Of a DNA stretch of 64,000 nucleotides, positions 52,739 to 62,322 are shown piece by piece. The first letter of the stretch is position 1. The number at the start of each line of letters is the position of its first letter. The position numbers were made by a program, and so were the translations under genes. Below the pieces are notes generated by a model. That model made no database searches. It was not told the DNA's origin and was given only the letters and a program-made list of their open reading frames with translations. Origin of the DNA: Salinibacillus xinjiangensis (GTDB lineage: Bacteria > Bacillota > Bacilli > Bacillales > Alkalibacillaceae); the NCBI RefSeq assembly GCF_009649735.1, contig NZ_WJNH01000009.1:164217-228216 (forward strand), given 5' to 3'.

Positions 52739-53944
52739 ATGACAATATATCAACAACCCGATGAGATGGGGCAATTTGGTTCATTTGGCGGACGTTATGT
52801 GCCAGAAACCTTAATGCAGGCTGTGATTGAGCTGGAAGAGGCTTATGAACAGGCGTTAAAGGATGAGGAGTTTCATAAACAATTAAACTACTATTTGAAG
52901 CAATACATTGGTCGGGAGAATCCTTTGTATTTTGCAGAAAATCTAACTCGAAAGCTACGTGGCCCGAAGATTTATTTGAAGCGGGAGGATTTGAACCATA
53001 CAGGTGCCCATAAAATTAATAACACGATTGGGCAGGCGTTATTAGCAGTTCGTATGGGGAAACAAAAAATTGTGGCCGAGACTGGGGCTGGTCAGCATGG
53101 TGTAGCAACCGCAACAGTTTGTGCTCTCTTAAATTTAGACTGCGTCATTTTTATGGGCGAAGAGGATATTAGGCGTCAGAAACTGAACGTATTCCGAATG
53201 GAGCTGCTTGGTGCTAAGGTTGTCGGTGTTAATCAAGGAAGCGCTACGTTAAAGGATGCAGTCAATGAGGCGCTTAGGTATTGGGTCACCAATGTGGAGG
53301 ATACCCATTATATTATCGGTTCTGTTTTAGGGCCTCATCCGTTTCCAAAAATGGTGCGCGACTTTCAAAGTGTGATAGGGAAGGAAACGAAGGAGCAATT
53401 TTTTGAAGCTGAACAACGACTTCCTGATGCGGTTGTGGCTTGTATTGGTGGCGGCAGTAACGCAATGGGGATGTTTTATCCATTTGTGCAGGATGAGGAT
53501 GTGTCGTTATATGGAGTTGAAGCAGCTGGTGATGGTTTGGAAACTGATAAACACGCGGCCTCGTTAACGAAAGGGTCTGTGGGTTCTCTACATGGAGCGA
53601 TGATGTATTTGCTACAGGATGATAATGGCCAAATTCAGGAGGCGCACTCCATTTCAGCAGGACTTGATTATCCTGGTGTTGGACCAGAGCATAGCTATTT
53701 GAAGGATATTGGCCGGGTTGAGTATACCTCGGTTACGGACGATGAGGCTATAGAGGGCTTTCAGCTTTTATGTAAAACAGAAGGGATCATTCCGGCGTTG
53801 GAAAGCTCTCATGCCGTGGCCTATGCGGTGGAACTGGCGAAGCAGATGTCACCTGAAGAGTCGATTGTCATTTGTTTATCAGGGCGTGGCGATAAAGACG
53901 TTGAAACGATTAAGGCAGCATTAGGAGGTGGAGAGCATGAGTAA
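52739..53944 (+). CDS. trpB: Tryptophan synthase beta subunit
   Basis: The 401-residue PLP enzyme has Lys92 in [11 protein letters not shown], the indole-tunnel region [11 protein letters not shown], and the PLP-phosphate loop [10 protein letters not shown]. It joins indole and serine. RBS AAGGAGCG precedes the ATG. It overlaps trpA by 8 bp. Confidence 0.97.
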   Translation: MTIYQQPDEMGQFGSFGGRYVPETLMQAVIELEEAYEQALKDEEFHKQLNYYLKQYIGRENPLYFAENLTRKLRGPKIYLKREDLNHTGAHKINNTIGQALLAVRMGKQKIVAETGAGQHGVATATVCALLNLDCVIFMGEEDIRRQKLNVFRMELLGAKVVGVNQGSATLKDAVNEALRYWVTNVEDTHYIIGSVLGPHPFPKMVRDFQSVIGKETKEQFFEAEQRLPDAVVACIGGGSNAMGMFYPFVQDEDVSLYGVEAAGDGLETDKHAASLTKGSVGSLHGAMMYLLQDDNGQIQEAHSISAGLDYPGVGPEHSYLKDIGRVEYTSVTDDEAIEGFQLLCKTEGIIPALESSHAVAYAVELAKQMSPEESIVICLSGRGDKDVETIKAALGGGEHE

Positions 53945-54722
53945 ACAGCGCTTAGAGCACGCATTTCAGCAGGTTGAGAAGTCAGGTGGTAAGGCTTTTG
54001 TTCCTTATATCATGGCTGGAGATGGAGGGCTTGAATCCTTGGAGGAAAAGATTCTCTTTTTAGCCGAATCAGGAGTTACCGCCATTGAGCTTGGGATTCC
54101 GTTTTCTGATCCTGTTGCAGATGGGCCAACGATTCAAGCAGCAGGGCAGCGGGCACTCGCGGAGGGAACTACGTTACGTAAGGTATTGGCATATTTGGAA
54201 GGAATCAAAGAAAAGGTTGATGTTCCTTTAATTCTCATGACGTATTTTAATCCAGTCTATCAATACGGTGTGGAAGCATTTAGCAAGGATGCGGGAGCTG
54301 CAGGTGTGAGCGGATTGATTATTCCAGATTTACCGGTAGAGCAGTCAGACATTGTCACACCGTTTTTGCGGCAGGAGGAGTTAGCGCTCATTCAGTTGGT
54401 GACGTTAATGAGCCCAGAGGAAAGAATCCGTAAAATAGCGGAGGCCTCAGAGGGATTTGTTTATGCAGTGACGGTGAATGGTATTACAGGAGCTCGTTCA
54501 GGTGTTAGTGAGCATTTAGGGAGCTACTTAAAACGGATTAAACAATATAGCCATGTACCTGTGCTCGCTGGCTTTGGGATCTCGAGTCCTGAGCATGTGC
54601 AGGATATTGGCTCTAAATGTGACGGCGTCATTGTCGGAAGTAAGATCATCTCCCTATGGGAAGAAGGCAAACAAGACGAAATCCATAACCTCATCAAAGC
54701 TAGCAACCCTTTAATACTTTAA
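53937..54722 (+). CDS. trpA: Tryptophan synthase alpha subunit
   Basis: The ATG at 53937 has AGGAGGT 7 nt upstream; a GTG 9 bp earlier overlaps that RBS. The 261-residue TIM-barrel has Glu51 ([11 protein letters not shown]), Asp62 (VADGPTIQ), and the phosphate loop region [10 protein letters not shown] and GVIVGSKI. Its last codons and stop (TTA ATA CTT TAA) lie inside a 55-bp palindromic element, so the C-terminus was rewritten by that element. Confidence 0.96.
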   Translation: MSKQRLEHAFQQVEKSGGKAFVPYIMAGDGGLESLEEKILFLAESGVTAIELGIPFSDPVADGPTIQAAGQRALAEGTTLRKVLAYLEGIKEKVDVPLILMTYFNPVYQYGVEAFSKDAGAAGVSGLIIPDLPVEQSDIVTPFLRQEELALIQLVTLMSPEERIRKIAEASEGFVYAVTVNGITGARSGVSEHLGSYLKRIKQYSHVPVLAGFGISSPEHVQDIGSKCDGVIVGSKIISLWEEGKQDEIHNLIKASNPLIL

Positions 54723-54763
54723 AGCACCGGGGGACAGTCCCTTGATGTGGTAACGCGTTAATG
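54709..54763. repeat. 55-bp palindromic element, copy 9 (right half degenerate)
   Basis: The left half is intact (CTTTAATACTTTAAAGC, centre GGGGGACAGTCCC), but the right half reads GTGGTAACGCGTTAATG, diverged from consensus. It provides the trpA stop codon. Confidence 0.78.
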
Positions 54764-54776
54764 CGGTGCATGAAAA

Positions 54777-54810
54777 AAAGCAAGTGGGCTTAGGCCCACT
54801 TGCTTTATCT
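54777..54810. terminator. Bidirectional terminator trpA / antiporter
   Basis: AAAGCAAGTGGGC pairs perfectly with GCCCACTTGCTTT (13 bp, 4-nt loop), with A and T runs on the two sides, between convergent genes. Confidence 0.9.
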
Positions 54811-56658
54811 TTTCATGGTTTCGCGTAATTCTTCTATGCTTTCTTCACTGCCTGTGACGATAAGTTGGTCACCGAGCTTGATTTCGGTATCCCCGTGTGG
54901 AATGAGAGACTCATTGCTTCGGAATATCCGAACAATGATGGCATCGCCAAGGAACGGAAATCTGCGTAATTCTACACCATCAAAGGCACTGTTTTCCATT
55001 TCAATCTCAACCAATCCTTCCTCTCTCGTTGTAAAGATATCTGCAACGTGAGGAGATTGAACCATAGCTTTCATCATTGCCTTAGTTGAGAAGAAGGAAG
55101 AGAACACATTGACATCGTATTCTTTTAACTCCTTACTTTTATCAGGAGATTCAATCCGGGTCACAATGTTTTCAATGCCCTGGTCATGAGCGTATTTCGA
55201 AATTTCAAAGTTACGTTCATCATTGTTCGTTGAAACAACTAAAATATCCGTTTCAAAGATGTTGTTTTTCTCCATTTCCTCAATTGAAAAGTCAGAAATT
55301 CCAATAACCCTAAATTTCGAGCGATCAACTTCCGTATTTAAGGTCTCGCTCTTTTTCGTATGGTAAAGACAAACGTCAAATTCCTGCTTATCAAGTTCAT
55401 TTGATAATGGCAAGGTCAGCTGGTTTGCCCCCACAATTTTGACCATTTTCTTCTTGCTTGACACCTCTTGAAGTGGAAAGACCTTTTTAAATAGAATTGG
55501 TGTAATGATACATGCGACCACGGCTAATAAGATTAACGCTGAGGACATAACTGTATCAATAACGCCAATTCTTTCCCCAAGCTTAGCTGCTGCAACAACT
55601 AAAGAGAGTGTTGAAGTAAGCAAGAACCCTGATCCTAAAACCGTACGCCAGTCATACCAGCGCTTGAGGATTAAAATAGGGATGAGTTTCGATAAGAGTA
55701 AACCTACTAGTAGCAATGGGATTAAGATAAATACACTTGAATATTGAAAGAGCTCCCAAAGATCTAAATCGACCCCAACCATCACAAAGAAGATAGGAAT
55801 AAGGAATCCGTATCCAAATGAGTCTAGCTGATGGATAATTTCCTTTTTGGGTGATAGCAAAGAAACAAGTACCCCAGCTAAAAATGCACCTAATATATTT
55901 TCTGCACCAAGCGATTCTGATAATCCGACTAAAACCATTAAAAGAGCAAAAATCGCTCTCGTTTCTATTTGGACTGTTCCTGTTGATAGAGAGGCGAAAA
56001 ACGTATTATTTCTAAAGAATTTACCCCCGAAGTACAGGAGAACCCCCGCCACGAATAATAAGAGAAGTAGCCAGGTGTTTCCGCCTTCCTCGTGAAAGGA
56101 CACGAAAACGGCTAACAAAATCATGGTGACCAAATCAGCTAAGACAGCTATGATCAATATGATTTGACCAATACCTGATTTCATAATTTCCGCTTCTTTT
56201 AAGGTCGGGACAACCACCCCTAGAGAAATCGTGGAAATGACAAGCGTCATAAAGAAGGTGTTCTCCACAAGACCCACGGCTTGTAATCCAAATGAAATTA
56301 AATAAGAAACAATTAGAATGAAAATAAAAATAACGGATGAAACCGCAAACCCATTTGGTTCGGTTTTTCCAGTAGATGTTTTCTTTCTATTTTTACCTTT
56401 ATCGTTTTTGAAAACGGAAAAATCTATTTCAACCCCACTCAAAAACATCAGGAAGATAAAGCCTAATGTAGACAAAATGGTGATCCAGGGATCTGGTTCC
56501 ACAAGGTCTAACCCACTTTTACCGATAATCAATCCAACGATGATTTCGGCCACGACAACAGGAATGATGTTAAGCTTGAACTTTTTCAAGATGATAGGTG
56601 TGATGAATGCGGCTAATAGTACAATAATTAACGATGTTACAGATGTGTGTTCCTCCAT
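54805..56658 (-). CDS. CPA2-family cation/proton antiporter with RCK domains
   Basis: The 617-residue protein has about 12 membrane helices (residues 8-400; FLMFLSGVEIDFSVF, FLAGVLVSLLSPKKEI, FFVMVGVDLDLW), a TrkA-N-like domain (about 405-520) and a TrkA-C domain (about 530-615; ENSAFDGVELRRFPFLGDAI). The glycine-rich nucleotide motif is degenerate (VGANQLTLPLS), so NAD binding is doubtful. It resembles B. subtilis YjbQ/KefB-type K+ or Na+/H+ antiporters. The K+ channel gene is divergent, 320 bp away. Confidence 0.88.
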   Translation of the reverse strand: MEEHTSVTSLIIVLLAAFITPIILKKFKLNIIPVVVAEIIVGLIIGKSGLDLVEPDPWITILSTLGFIFLMFLSGVEIDFSVFKNDKGKNRKKTSTGKTEPNGFAVSSVIFIFILIVSYLISFGLQAVGLVENTFFMTLVISTISLGVVVPTLKEAEIMKSGIGQIILIIAVLADLVTMILLAVFVSFHEEGGNTWLLLLLFVAGVLLYFGGKFFRNNTFFASLSTGTVQIETRAIFALLMVLVGLSESLGAENILGAFLAGVLVSLLSPKKEIIHQLDSFGYGFLIPIFFVMVGVDLDLWELFQYSSVFILIPLLLVGLLLSKLIPILILKRWYDWRTVLGSGFLLTSTLSLVVAAAKLGERIGVIDTVMSSALILLAVVACIITPILFKKVFPLQEVSSKKKMVKIVGANQLTLPLSNELDKQEFDVCLYHTKKSETLNTEVDRSKFRVIGISDFSIEEMEKNNIFETDILVVSTNNDERNFEISKYAHDQGIENIVTRIESPDKSKELKEYDVNVFSSFFSTKAMMKAMVQSPHVADIFTTREEGLVEIEMENSAFDGVELRRFPFLGDAIIVRIFRSNESLIPHGDTEIKLGDQLIVTGSEESIEELRETMKR

Positions 56659-56770
56659 ACGACCTTCCTTTCTATCTTAAAATACATGGGGCAATTACCC
56701 TTATAAAATTACGCTTAATCAGGAACTAAATATACAATAAATTTTTCTAAAAATAAAGCAATAAAAATCG

Positions 56771-56825
56771 CTTTACCACTTTAAAGCGGTGGGGGACAGT
56801 CCCCAGCTGCTTTAAAGTGGTAAAG
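56771..56825. repeat. 55-bp palindromic element, copy 10
   Basis: It starts CTTTACCACTTTAAAGC, has the centre GGGGGACAGTCCCC and ends CTTTAAAGTGGTAAAG. The outer arms are a perfect inverted pair. It lies between the divergent antiporter and K+ channel genes. Confidence 0.9.
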
Positions 56826-56977
56826 TATCCTCGTATTTAATAGTATATTACCTCTTCATAATTTCCCCTAGTTAGGTGAATATATGCTTTATATTGCGCT
56901 CTGATTACTTCTATAGCGAGCTCGCATTGTTTGCATGTTTGCCCTTAGATTAGCATAAATTCAAATAGGTGATGCGA

Positions 56978-57466
56978 ATGGTGATTTGGATTTCTGCGGC
57001 GTTGATTTTATACATTATGGCATCAAGCCTTTACACATACTTTAAGCGGAAGGAACAGATTCGAGGGAGGTTTTCCTTTGATCAGTTTTATATATTGGTC
57101 ATTATCTACTTAACAGTGATGATTGGCTTTGGCCTTTTTTATTTTCTCCTCTCTCAAAAAGGGATTCCGCTATTAAATGAAGGCTATTTACAAGGTACTT
57201 CACAGCTCGATCGCTTAGGACATGCTATCTATTTTAGTGGCGTGACGTTGATGACGATTGGTTATGGGGACATTACCCCGATTGGAATTGGTAAATTTAT
57301 TGCGCTATTGGAGGCCATGCTAGGGTATGTTTTGCCAGCTGCTTTTTTTGTACGTGTTCTACGCGATTCCCAATATGAAGAAAACAACATCAAACATTTG
57401 AATAATTTGCCAAACTCCGATACGCTAAAGGAAAAGAAGAGATGGAGGGATGGCATTGACAATTGA
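56978..57466 (+). CDS. Two-helix potassium channel (Ion_trans_2)
   Basis: The ATG at 56978 has AGGTGA 5 nt upstream. The 162-residue product has an N-terminal helix, an outer helix (about 37-58), a pore loop with the selectivity filter TIGYGD at residues 93-98, and an inner helix (about 104-120). There is no RCK or cyclic-nucleotide domain, so gating is unknown. It overlaps bcp by 17 bp. Confidence 0.88.
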   Translation: MVIWISAALILYIMASSLYTYFKRKEQIRGRFSFDQFYILVIIYLTVMIGFGLFYFLLSQKGIPLLNEGYLQGTSQLDRLGHAIYFSGVTLMTIGYGDITPIGIGKFIALLEAMLGYVLPAAFFVRVLRDSQYEENNIKHLNNLPNSDTLKEKKRWRDGIDN

Positions 57467-57923
57467 AATAGGCAAGCAAGCACCAGATTTTGAATTACCA
57501 GCAAGCAATGGTGAACAAGTTAAACTATCTGATTTCCGTGGAAAAAACGTGGTCGTCTATTTCTATCCGAAAGATATGACCCCAGGCTGTACGACTGAGG
57601 CTTGTGATTTCCGTGACCATCACGAGAGCTTTGCAGAGCTTGATGCGGTCATTCTTGGGATAAGCCCTGATCCAATCGATCGTCATGAAAAGTTTATTGA
57701 AAAGCATGATTTGCCATTTTTGCTATTGGCAGATGAGGATCACAAAGTAGCTGAGCAATTTGATGCCTGGAAGCTGAAGAAAAACTTCGGAAAAGAATAC
57801 ATGGGCATTGAGCGTTCGACCTTTGTCATTGATAAGGAAGGAAAAATCGCGAAAGAGTGGCGAAAGGTGAAGGTGAAAGGGCACGTGGAAGAGGCGTTGC
57901 AGTTTATTAAGGAAGAGCTTTAA
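57450..57923 (+). CDS. bcp: Thioredoxin-dependent peroxiredoxin (BCP type)
   Basis: ATG with TGGAGGG upstream, inside the channel gene. The 157-residue protein has peroxidatic Cys47 and resolving Cys52 in TPGCTTEACDFRD. It reduces peroxides with thioredoxin. It is B. subtilis ygaF by position (gsaB ... ygaF-perR), close to the peroxide regulator perR. Confidence 0.93.
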   Translation: MALTIEIGKQAPDFELPASNGEQVKLSDFRGKNVVVYFYPKDMTPGCTTEACDFRDHHESFAELDAVILGISPDPIDRHEKFIEKHDLPFLLLADEDHKVAEQFDAWKLKKNFGKEYMGIERSTFVIDKEGKIAKEWRKVKVKGHVEEALQFIKEEL

Positions 57924-57930
57924 GTAATGA

Positions 57931-57966
57931 GGCTTCTGGATGGGATTTCATCTAGGAGCTTTTTTT
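57931..57966 (+). terminator. Terminator of bcp
   Basis: GCTTCTGGATG pairs with CATCTAGGAGC (with wobble) and is followed by seven T residues. Confidence 0.8.
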
Positions 57967-58027
57967 ATGGAGGTGCGGTTGTGGCGCTGTTGGTATTATC
58001 GTTTGTGATTCGCGCCCACCGGTGTTA

Positions 58028-58196
58028 TTTAGCAAATCAAGCCCTTTATTAAGCAAAAGTTGTTTATACTTTAGCATGTAAATCTGCAACTTTAGCAAAG
58101 TGAAATGAAACTTCAGCAAATGCTCTCATCTTCAGCAAAATCAACACATACTATAGCATTTACCCCTTAATCTTTAGCACTCGACCTCCAGCACCC
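58028..58196. repeat. 21-nt periodic array, core TTTAGCAAA (copy B)
   Basis: AGCA cores start at 58031, 58052, 58073, 58094, 58115, 58134, 58155 and 58176, with another at 58190. All steps are 21 nt except one of 19 and the last of 14. The flanks read TTTAGCAAA or TTCAGCAAA. It is the same design as the array at 6410-6562 and also follows a terminator. Confidence 0.85.
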
Positions 58197-58215
58197 CGAA
58201 GCCTCTAAAATAAAG

Positions 58216-58407
58216 CTAACCATTTTTCCGATTCTGCACCTCAATACGAACAACCAAATAAACCACACCCAGAAAGCCAATTCCGCCAAAAATTATGGCT
58301 ACAATCCCTTTAGTTGATGGGTCGAAATTCACTAAACTCAAAATAAAACTAATACTGACCACTATTAAAAATAACCAATGATAATGTTTATTCAAGAAAG
58401 CCTTCAC
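58216..58407 (-). CDS. Small two-helix membrane protein, unknown
   Basis: GTG start at 58407 with GGAGGGG 6 nt upstream; the in-frame ATG at 58422 overlaps this RBS. The 63-residue product has two helices (about residues 10-28 and 35-55) and a basic end. It lies 30 bp after the AEC permease stop on the same strand, so it may be co-transcribed. No family is recognised. Confidence 0.6.
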   Translation of the reverse strand: MKAFLNKHYHWLFLIVVSISFILSLVNFDPSTKGIVAIIFGGIGFLGVVYLVVRIEVQNRKNG

Positions 58408-58437
58408 AACGGTCCCCTCCATAAAATTCTCTAATTC

Positions 58438-59391
58438 TTATCCTATTAAAATAAGCAAAACGGACAAGGTAAAAATAGATAGCACCGTTGAAAGCAAAAT
58501 CATTTTAGGTGCTCGGTCGACCATAACTCCATATTTCTCCGCAAAGACATTCACGAGAGCTCCAATTGGTAATGCAGATAGGATGAGTGCGACGGTTGCC
58601 CAAAGCTCATCAAGGGAAAATACATATAAAATGAGCAATCCCATGACAACTGGCATCAAAATCAATTTCAATCCAATGATTACGCCTATCTCCCCACTTG
58701 AAATAAAACCATTCGATGTTCCTGCATTTCGACTTAACAATCCCAAGCCTAATGCAAATAAAGCCGTCGGTCCAGCAGCAGAACCTAATATATCAGCAAA
58801 AACCTGTATTGGATTGGGAACCGTGATTTGTAATGACGAAATGACCACACCGAGTATAAGGGATAGGTTAATTGGATTTAGAAAAATACCCTTACCGATT
58901 TGAGTCATTAACGGAACTAACTTTTTCGTGTCACCTTTTGCATTTGACAGTTCAAAAATTAAAATAACCAACGTAATGATGACAATATCATATGTAAAGG
59001 TGGCGATGGCCGCGGGCACAGCTGCTTCCTGTCCAAACGCCGCAACGACAAAAGGGATGCCTAAAAAACCAGTATTGCCGTAAGAGGCTGCCATACCATG
59101 AAGTGCTATATTAGGGGATTTTTTCTTAAAGACTTTGCGTACCACTATCATAGCACCAAAAAAACAAATCAAGGTCACGACAAAATTTAACCGTATAAAG
59201 GTCCAGTTTGTTATTTGCTCAATTGGGGTCGTGGATAGGGAGAAAAATAATAAGGCTGGTAACGCAAAATAATAGACAAAGTGATTTAAGGATTGAGCTC
59301 CTGAGACCGAAACTAATTGAAAGCGTCCTGCTAAATAACCACATAGGATGATTGCGAAGATGGGGATGACGGCATTAATGATGATTTGCAC
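58438..59391 (-). CDS. AEC-family transporter (auxin efflux carrier type)
   Basis: GTG start at 59391 with GAGG 7 nt upstream; a longer frame has no RBS. The 317-residue protein has about ten helices in two inverted halves, with family segments PIFAIILCGYLAGRF, GMAASYGNTGFLGIPFVVAAFG and FALGLGLLSRNAG. Bacterial AEC members export organic acids such as malate. The 2-hydroxyacid dehydrogenase gene is divergent from it, 240 bp away, which hints at organic acid metabolism. Confidence 0.86.
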   Translation of the reverse strand: MQIIINAVIPIFAIILCGYLAGRFQLVSVSGAQSLNHFVYYFALPALLFFSLSTTPIEQITNWTFIRLNFVVTLICFFGAMIVVRKVFKKKSPNIALHGMAASYGNTGFLGIPFVVAAFGQEAAVPAAIATFTYDIVIITLVILIFELSNAKGDTKKLVPLMTQIGKGIFLNPINLSLILGVVISSLQITVPNPIQVFADILGSAAGPTALFALGLGLLSRNAGTSNGFISSGEIGVIIGLKLILMPVVMGLLILYVFSLDELWATVALILSALPIGALVNVFAEKYGVMVDRAPKMILLSTVLSIFTLSVLLILIG

Positions 59392-59629
59392 TGTAAAACC
59401 TCGCTTTCTTGCACCGAAAAGATAAGCTAGTAAATATAAATAGTTTACTAGAAATAGTATGACATCACCATTATATAGTAGAAACACAGCCTTAATGAAA
59501 TTATAAAGATAAGAAAAATTTGATAATAATTTTACAGATACAAATTTATATATATATTAAGGAATGCAATGGCAGCTAAAATTAGGTATGCTTGTAATAA
59601 AGAATTTGGTTTGTTCTGGAGGTCAGAAA

Positions 59630-60580
59630 ATGAACATTCTAACCACATGTAAAGTGAAATCACGCATACAAGAAAAGCTACTACAATCTTTTCCCGATGT
59701 TACCTTTCAGTTTTGTACTGATATAGAAACAGCGGAAGCCTATTTAGGAAATGCGGACATTCTTATTACATATGGAGGAGATTTATTAGAGGAGCATATT
59801 CAAAAAGCTTCAAACTTGAAATGGATCATGGTTTTATCTGCAGGTGTGGATCAATTGCCGTTTCAAGCGATAAAGGAACGCTCCATTATCGTTACGAACG
59901 CTAGGGGAATTCATGGAGTCCCAATGTCGGAGTATGCGATATCGATGGTGTTACAGGTGTCAAGGAACTCCAAAACACTATGGGAAAATGAACGGAATCA
60001 TACATGGGATCAAAAGGTAAAGATGAATGAAATCAATGGTAAAACTTTGCTAATCGTTGGGGCAGGAGCCATTGGTGAAGAGGTGGCACGGTTGGCCAAA
60101 GCGTTCCGGATGAGAACGATTGGAGTATCGAGAAGCGGCAGACCTATTGATTATTTTGATGAATGTATAAAAGTCGATGCGTTAACCGCAAAGCTACCCG
60201 ATGCCGATGTTGTCATTTCTATTTTGCCTAGTACACCAGAGACGAAAAATTTATTTCGAAAAGAGCAGTTTGATGCCATGAAGGATGATGGGGTCTTTCT
60301 AAATATGGGAAGAGGGGATGTGGTGAATGAGTCGGACCTAACGGAGGCGTTGCAAAAGCGCAGCATTGCACACGCTGTGTTGGATGTATTTCAAGAGGAA
60401 CCGTTGCCAGACAAACATCCATTTTGGGATATGGAGAGTGTAACCATAACGCCGCACATATCCGGCGTATCTCAGCCTTATCAGCATCGAGCCATGGAAA
60501 TATTTGAACAGAATCTAAAGAAATACTTACATAATGAAAAAAATCTTATCAATGTCATTGATCCAAACAGGGGGTATTAA
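59630..60580 (+). CDS. D-isomer-specific 2-hydroxyacid dehydrogenase
   Basis: ATG at 59630 with GGAGGT upstream; the upstream frame lacks an RBS. The 316-residue enzyme has the NAD motif VGAGAIGEEVARLAKAF, the catalytic Arg region ILPSTPETKNLF, NMGRGDVVNES, the Glu in FQEEPLP and the catalytic His in ITPHISG. It reduces a 2-keto acid or oxidises a D-2-hydroxyacid; the substrate is not evident. pduO follows 2 bp after the stop. Confidence 0.88.
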   Translation: MNILTTCKVKSRIQEKLLQSFPDVTFQFCTDIETAEAYLGNADILITYGGDLLEEHIQKASNLKWIMVLSAGVDQLPFQAIKERSIIVTNARGIHGVPMSEYAISMVLQVSRNSKTLWENERNHTWDQKVKMNEINGKTLLIVGAGAIGEEVARLAKAFRMRTIGVSRSGRPIDYFDECIKVDALTAKLPDADVVISILPSTPETKNLFRKEQFDAMKDDGVFLNMGRGDVVNESDLTEALQKRSIAHAVLDVFQEEPLPDKHPFWDMESVTITPHISGVSQPYQHRAMEIFEQNLKKYLHNEKNLINVIDPNRGY

Positions 60581-60582
60581 GA

Positions 60583-61143
60583 ATGAGAATATACACTAGA
60601 TCTGGAGACAAAGGAACAACTTCACTCATTTATGGACAGCGGGTTCCGAAAAATGATGCTCGTGTGGAGGCGTATGGAACATGTGATGAAGCCAATTCCA
60701 ATATCGGCCTTGCTTTGAGCTATTTAGAGGGGGAAAGCTTTGAAGGTAAGGATGATTTCCTAGCCTTTATGCACCGCGTTCAAACGATTCTTTTTCACGT
60801 TGGGGCAGAGCTGGCTACACCCGAAGGCAAGGAGGTTATGTGGAAGCTGAAAAAAGAACACATTCAGGAATTAGAGGAGCGTATTGATGAGTGGGATCAG
60901 CATCTAACGCCTTTAAAAAACTTCATATTGCCATCTGGTCACAAGGCTTCTGCGGCCTTACATCTAGCTAGAACCGTGACCCGACGTGCGGAACGGGTTG
61001 CAACAGCTATTGACGATCAATCTGAGGGTGAAAATTTGGTGAATGCCTATCTCAATCGACTTTCCGATTTGTTATTTGTGGCGGCCAGATACGTAAATGA
61101 AAAATGCGGTGGGACTGAAACACCTTTAAAAACGGATGTCTAA
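60583..61143 (+). CDS. Cob(I)alamin adenosyltransferase, PduO type
   Basis: The 186-residue protein has the PduO/YvqK signatures: MRIYTRSGDKGTTSLIYG (ATP loop), VEAYGTCDEANSNIG, LPSGHKASAALHLARTVTRRAERV and LNRLSDLLFVAARYVN. It converts cob(I)alamin to adenosylcobalamin. It is 2 bp behind the dehydrogenase, so it is co-transcribed. No B12-dependent enzyme is in the window. Confidence 0.93.
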   Translation: MRIYTRSGDKGTTSLIYGQRVPKNDARVEAYGTCDEANSNIGLALSYLEGESFEGKDDFLAFMHRVQTILFHVGAELATPEGKEVMWKLKKEHIQELEERIDEWDQHLTPLKNFILPSGHKASAALHLARTVTRRAERVATAIDDQSEGENLVNAYLNRLSDLLFVAARYVNEKCGGTETPLKTDV

Positions 61144-61204
61144 GGGGCGGTAAAATGTTCATTTATTGACAAAGGAGATTTGAAGGCGGTAAACTATTTA
61201 TAAA

Positions 61205-61222
61205 GATTATAATGTAATAATC
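61205..61222 (+). promoter_or_regulatory. Per-box-like inverted repeat with -10
   Basis: GATTAT and ATAATC flank AATGTA. The left half TTATAAT equals a Per-box half-site and contains a TATAAT -10. The right half deviates from the consensus TTATAATNATTATAA. PerR autoregulation is plausible but not proved. Confidence 0.4.
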
Positions 61223-61298
61223 ATTCATCTCTTTGTTAAGATTTGATAAAAAGTACGTGTATGAACAAATACTAAGATTGAAAGAGAGGTGCATGACG

Positions 61299-61733
61299 GT
61301 GTCAGATCAACTCCACGAGGCACTGGAAATGTTAAGAGAGTCTGGCGTTCGTATAACACCACAGCGTCATGCAGTGTTGGAATTCTTAATTCAATCAGAG
61401 AAACATCCGACTGCTGATGACATTTATAAAGCGCTTGAGGGGAAATTTCCGAACATGAGTGTCGCCACTGTTTACAATAATTTGCGCGTATTTCGTGAAA
61501 TTGGCTTAGTACGTGAATTAACCTATGGGGATTCTTCAAGTCGATTTGATTGTAATACGTCAGATCACTATCATGTTATCTGTGATAAGTGCGGCAAAAT
61601 TGTGGATTTTCATTACCCAAGCTTAGAAGAGGTTGAATCCATAGCAGAACAGATTACAGGTTTTGATGTTAGTCATCATCGGATGGAAGTGTACGGTACA
61701 TGTGATAGCTGTAAACCAGTAACTAGCCACTAA
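61299..61733 (+). CDS. perR: Peroxide-sensing Fur-family repressor PerR
   Basis: The GTG at 61299 has GAGAGGT 8 nt upstream and gives a 144-residue protein aligned with PerR of B. subtilis. The regulatory metal ligands are all present: H36, D84, H90, H92 and D103 (B. subtilis H37, D85, H91, H93, D104), including the two oxidisable histidines. The structural zinc cysteines are C95, C98, C135 and C138. It represses peroxide-stress genes. The perR-ygzB-ygxA-rrn order matches B. subtilis. Confidence 0.95.
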   Translation: MSDQLHEALEMLRESGVRITPQRHAVLEFLIQSEKHPTADDIYKALEGKFPNMSVATVYNNLRVFREIGLVRELTYGDSSSRFDCNTSDHYHVICDKCGKIVDFHYPSLEEVESIAEQITGFDVSHHRMEVYGTCDSCKPVTSH

Positions 61734-61738
61734 AGATT

Positions 61739-61769
61739 AAAGCTAGGCTCTAAAATGGGTCTAGCTTTT
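61739..61769 (+). terminator. Terminator of perR
   Basis: AAGCTAG pairs with CTAGCTT across a 14-nt loop, followed by TTTTGTT. Confidence 0.7.
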
Positions 61770-61790
61770 GTTGTAGTTGGAACAATCGTC

Positions 61791-61829
61791 AAAAAATCCC
61801 CCTGTCCATGTTTTGACAGGGGGATTTTC
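61791..61829. terminator. Bidirectional terminator perR / ygzB
   Basis: AAAAATCCCCCTGTC pairs perfectly with the mirrored GACAGGGGGATTTT (14 bp or more, about 9-nt loop) between convergent genes. Confidence 0.88.
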
Positions 61830-62197
61830 TATTGCTCCAATTCTTTTTGATGCTTTTTAGAATTATATCGTTCATCAAACTCTTTACCTTCTAAAGAACG
61901 GTCCATTGTTAAAGGCTGGCGGCAGTGCATACAAGCATCAACTCGTCCAAGCATTTTGGTTTGTTTTTCACAGGATGGACAGGTGACAACAACTGCCTTG
62001 GTCGATAGCATTCCGATCCAAAAGTAAACGACTGTACTAAAAATAATAGCAATGACCCCAAGCATCATGAGTGTCACCATAGCCCATTCGGTTCCCTTAA
62101 AGAAGAGCCCTAAGTACATTAAAATCATGCCAGCAAAAATTAAACCAAGTGCAAAACCGCGTATTTTATTAATTTTATTTTTATATTGAAGTGCCAT
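61829..62197 (-). CDS. ygzB: UPF0295 membrane protein YgzB
   Basis: Start at 62197 with GGAGGA. The 122-residue protein begins [21 protein letters not shown], has two membrane helices (about 15-60) and a zinc-ribbon-like C-terminal part (CPSCEKQ and CMHC). Size and position match B. subtilis YgzB. Function is unknown. Confidence 0.9.
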   Translation of the reverse strand: MALQYKNKINKIRGFALGLIFAGMILMYLGLFFKGTEWAMVTLMMLGVIAIIFSTVVYFWIGMLSTKAVVVTCPSCEKQTKMLGRVDACMHCRQPLTMDRSLEGKEFDERYNSKKHQKELEQ

Positions 62198-62322
62198 TAT
62201 AGTCCTCCTTTTCCTATTGAAGTATAGCATAATTATACGTGAAGTTATTCATATGAAAAAAGGATTTTATATTTTCGTGTAGAATTCTTTTTAGTACATT
62301 AGTTTTGTGGAGGCGTATGATT

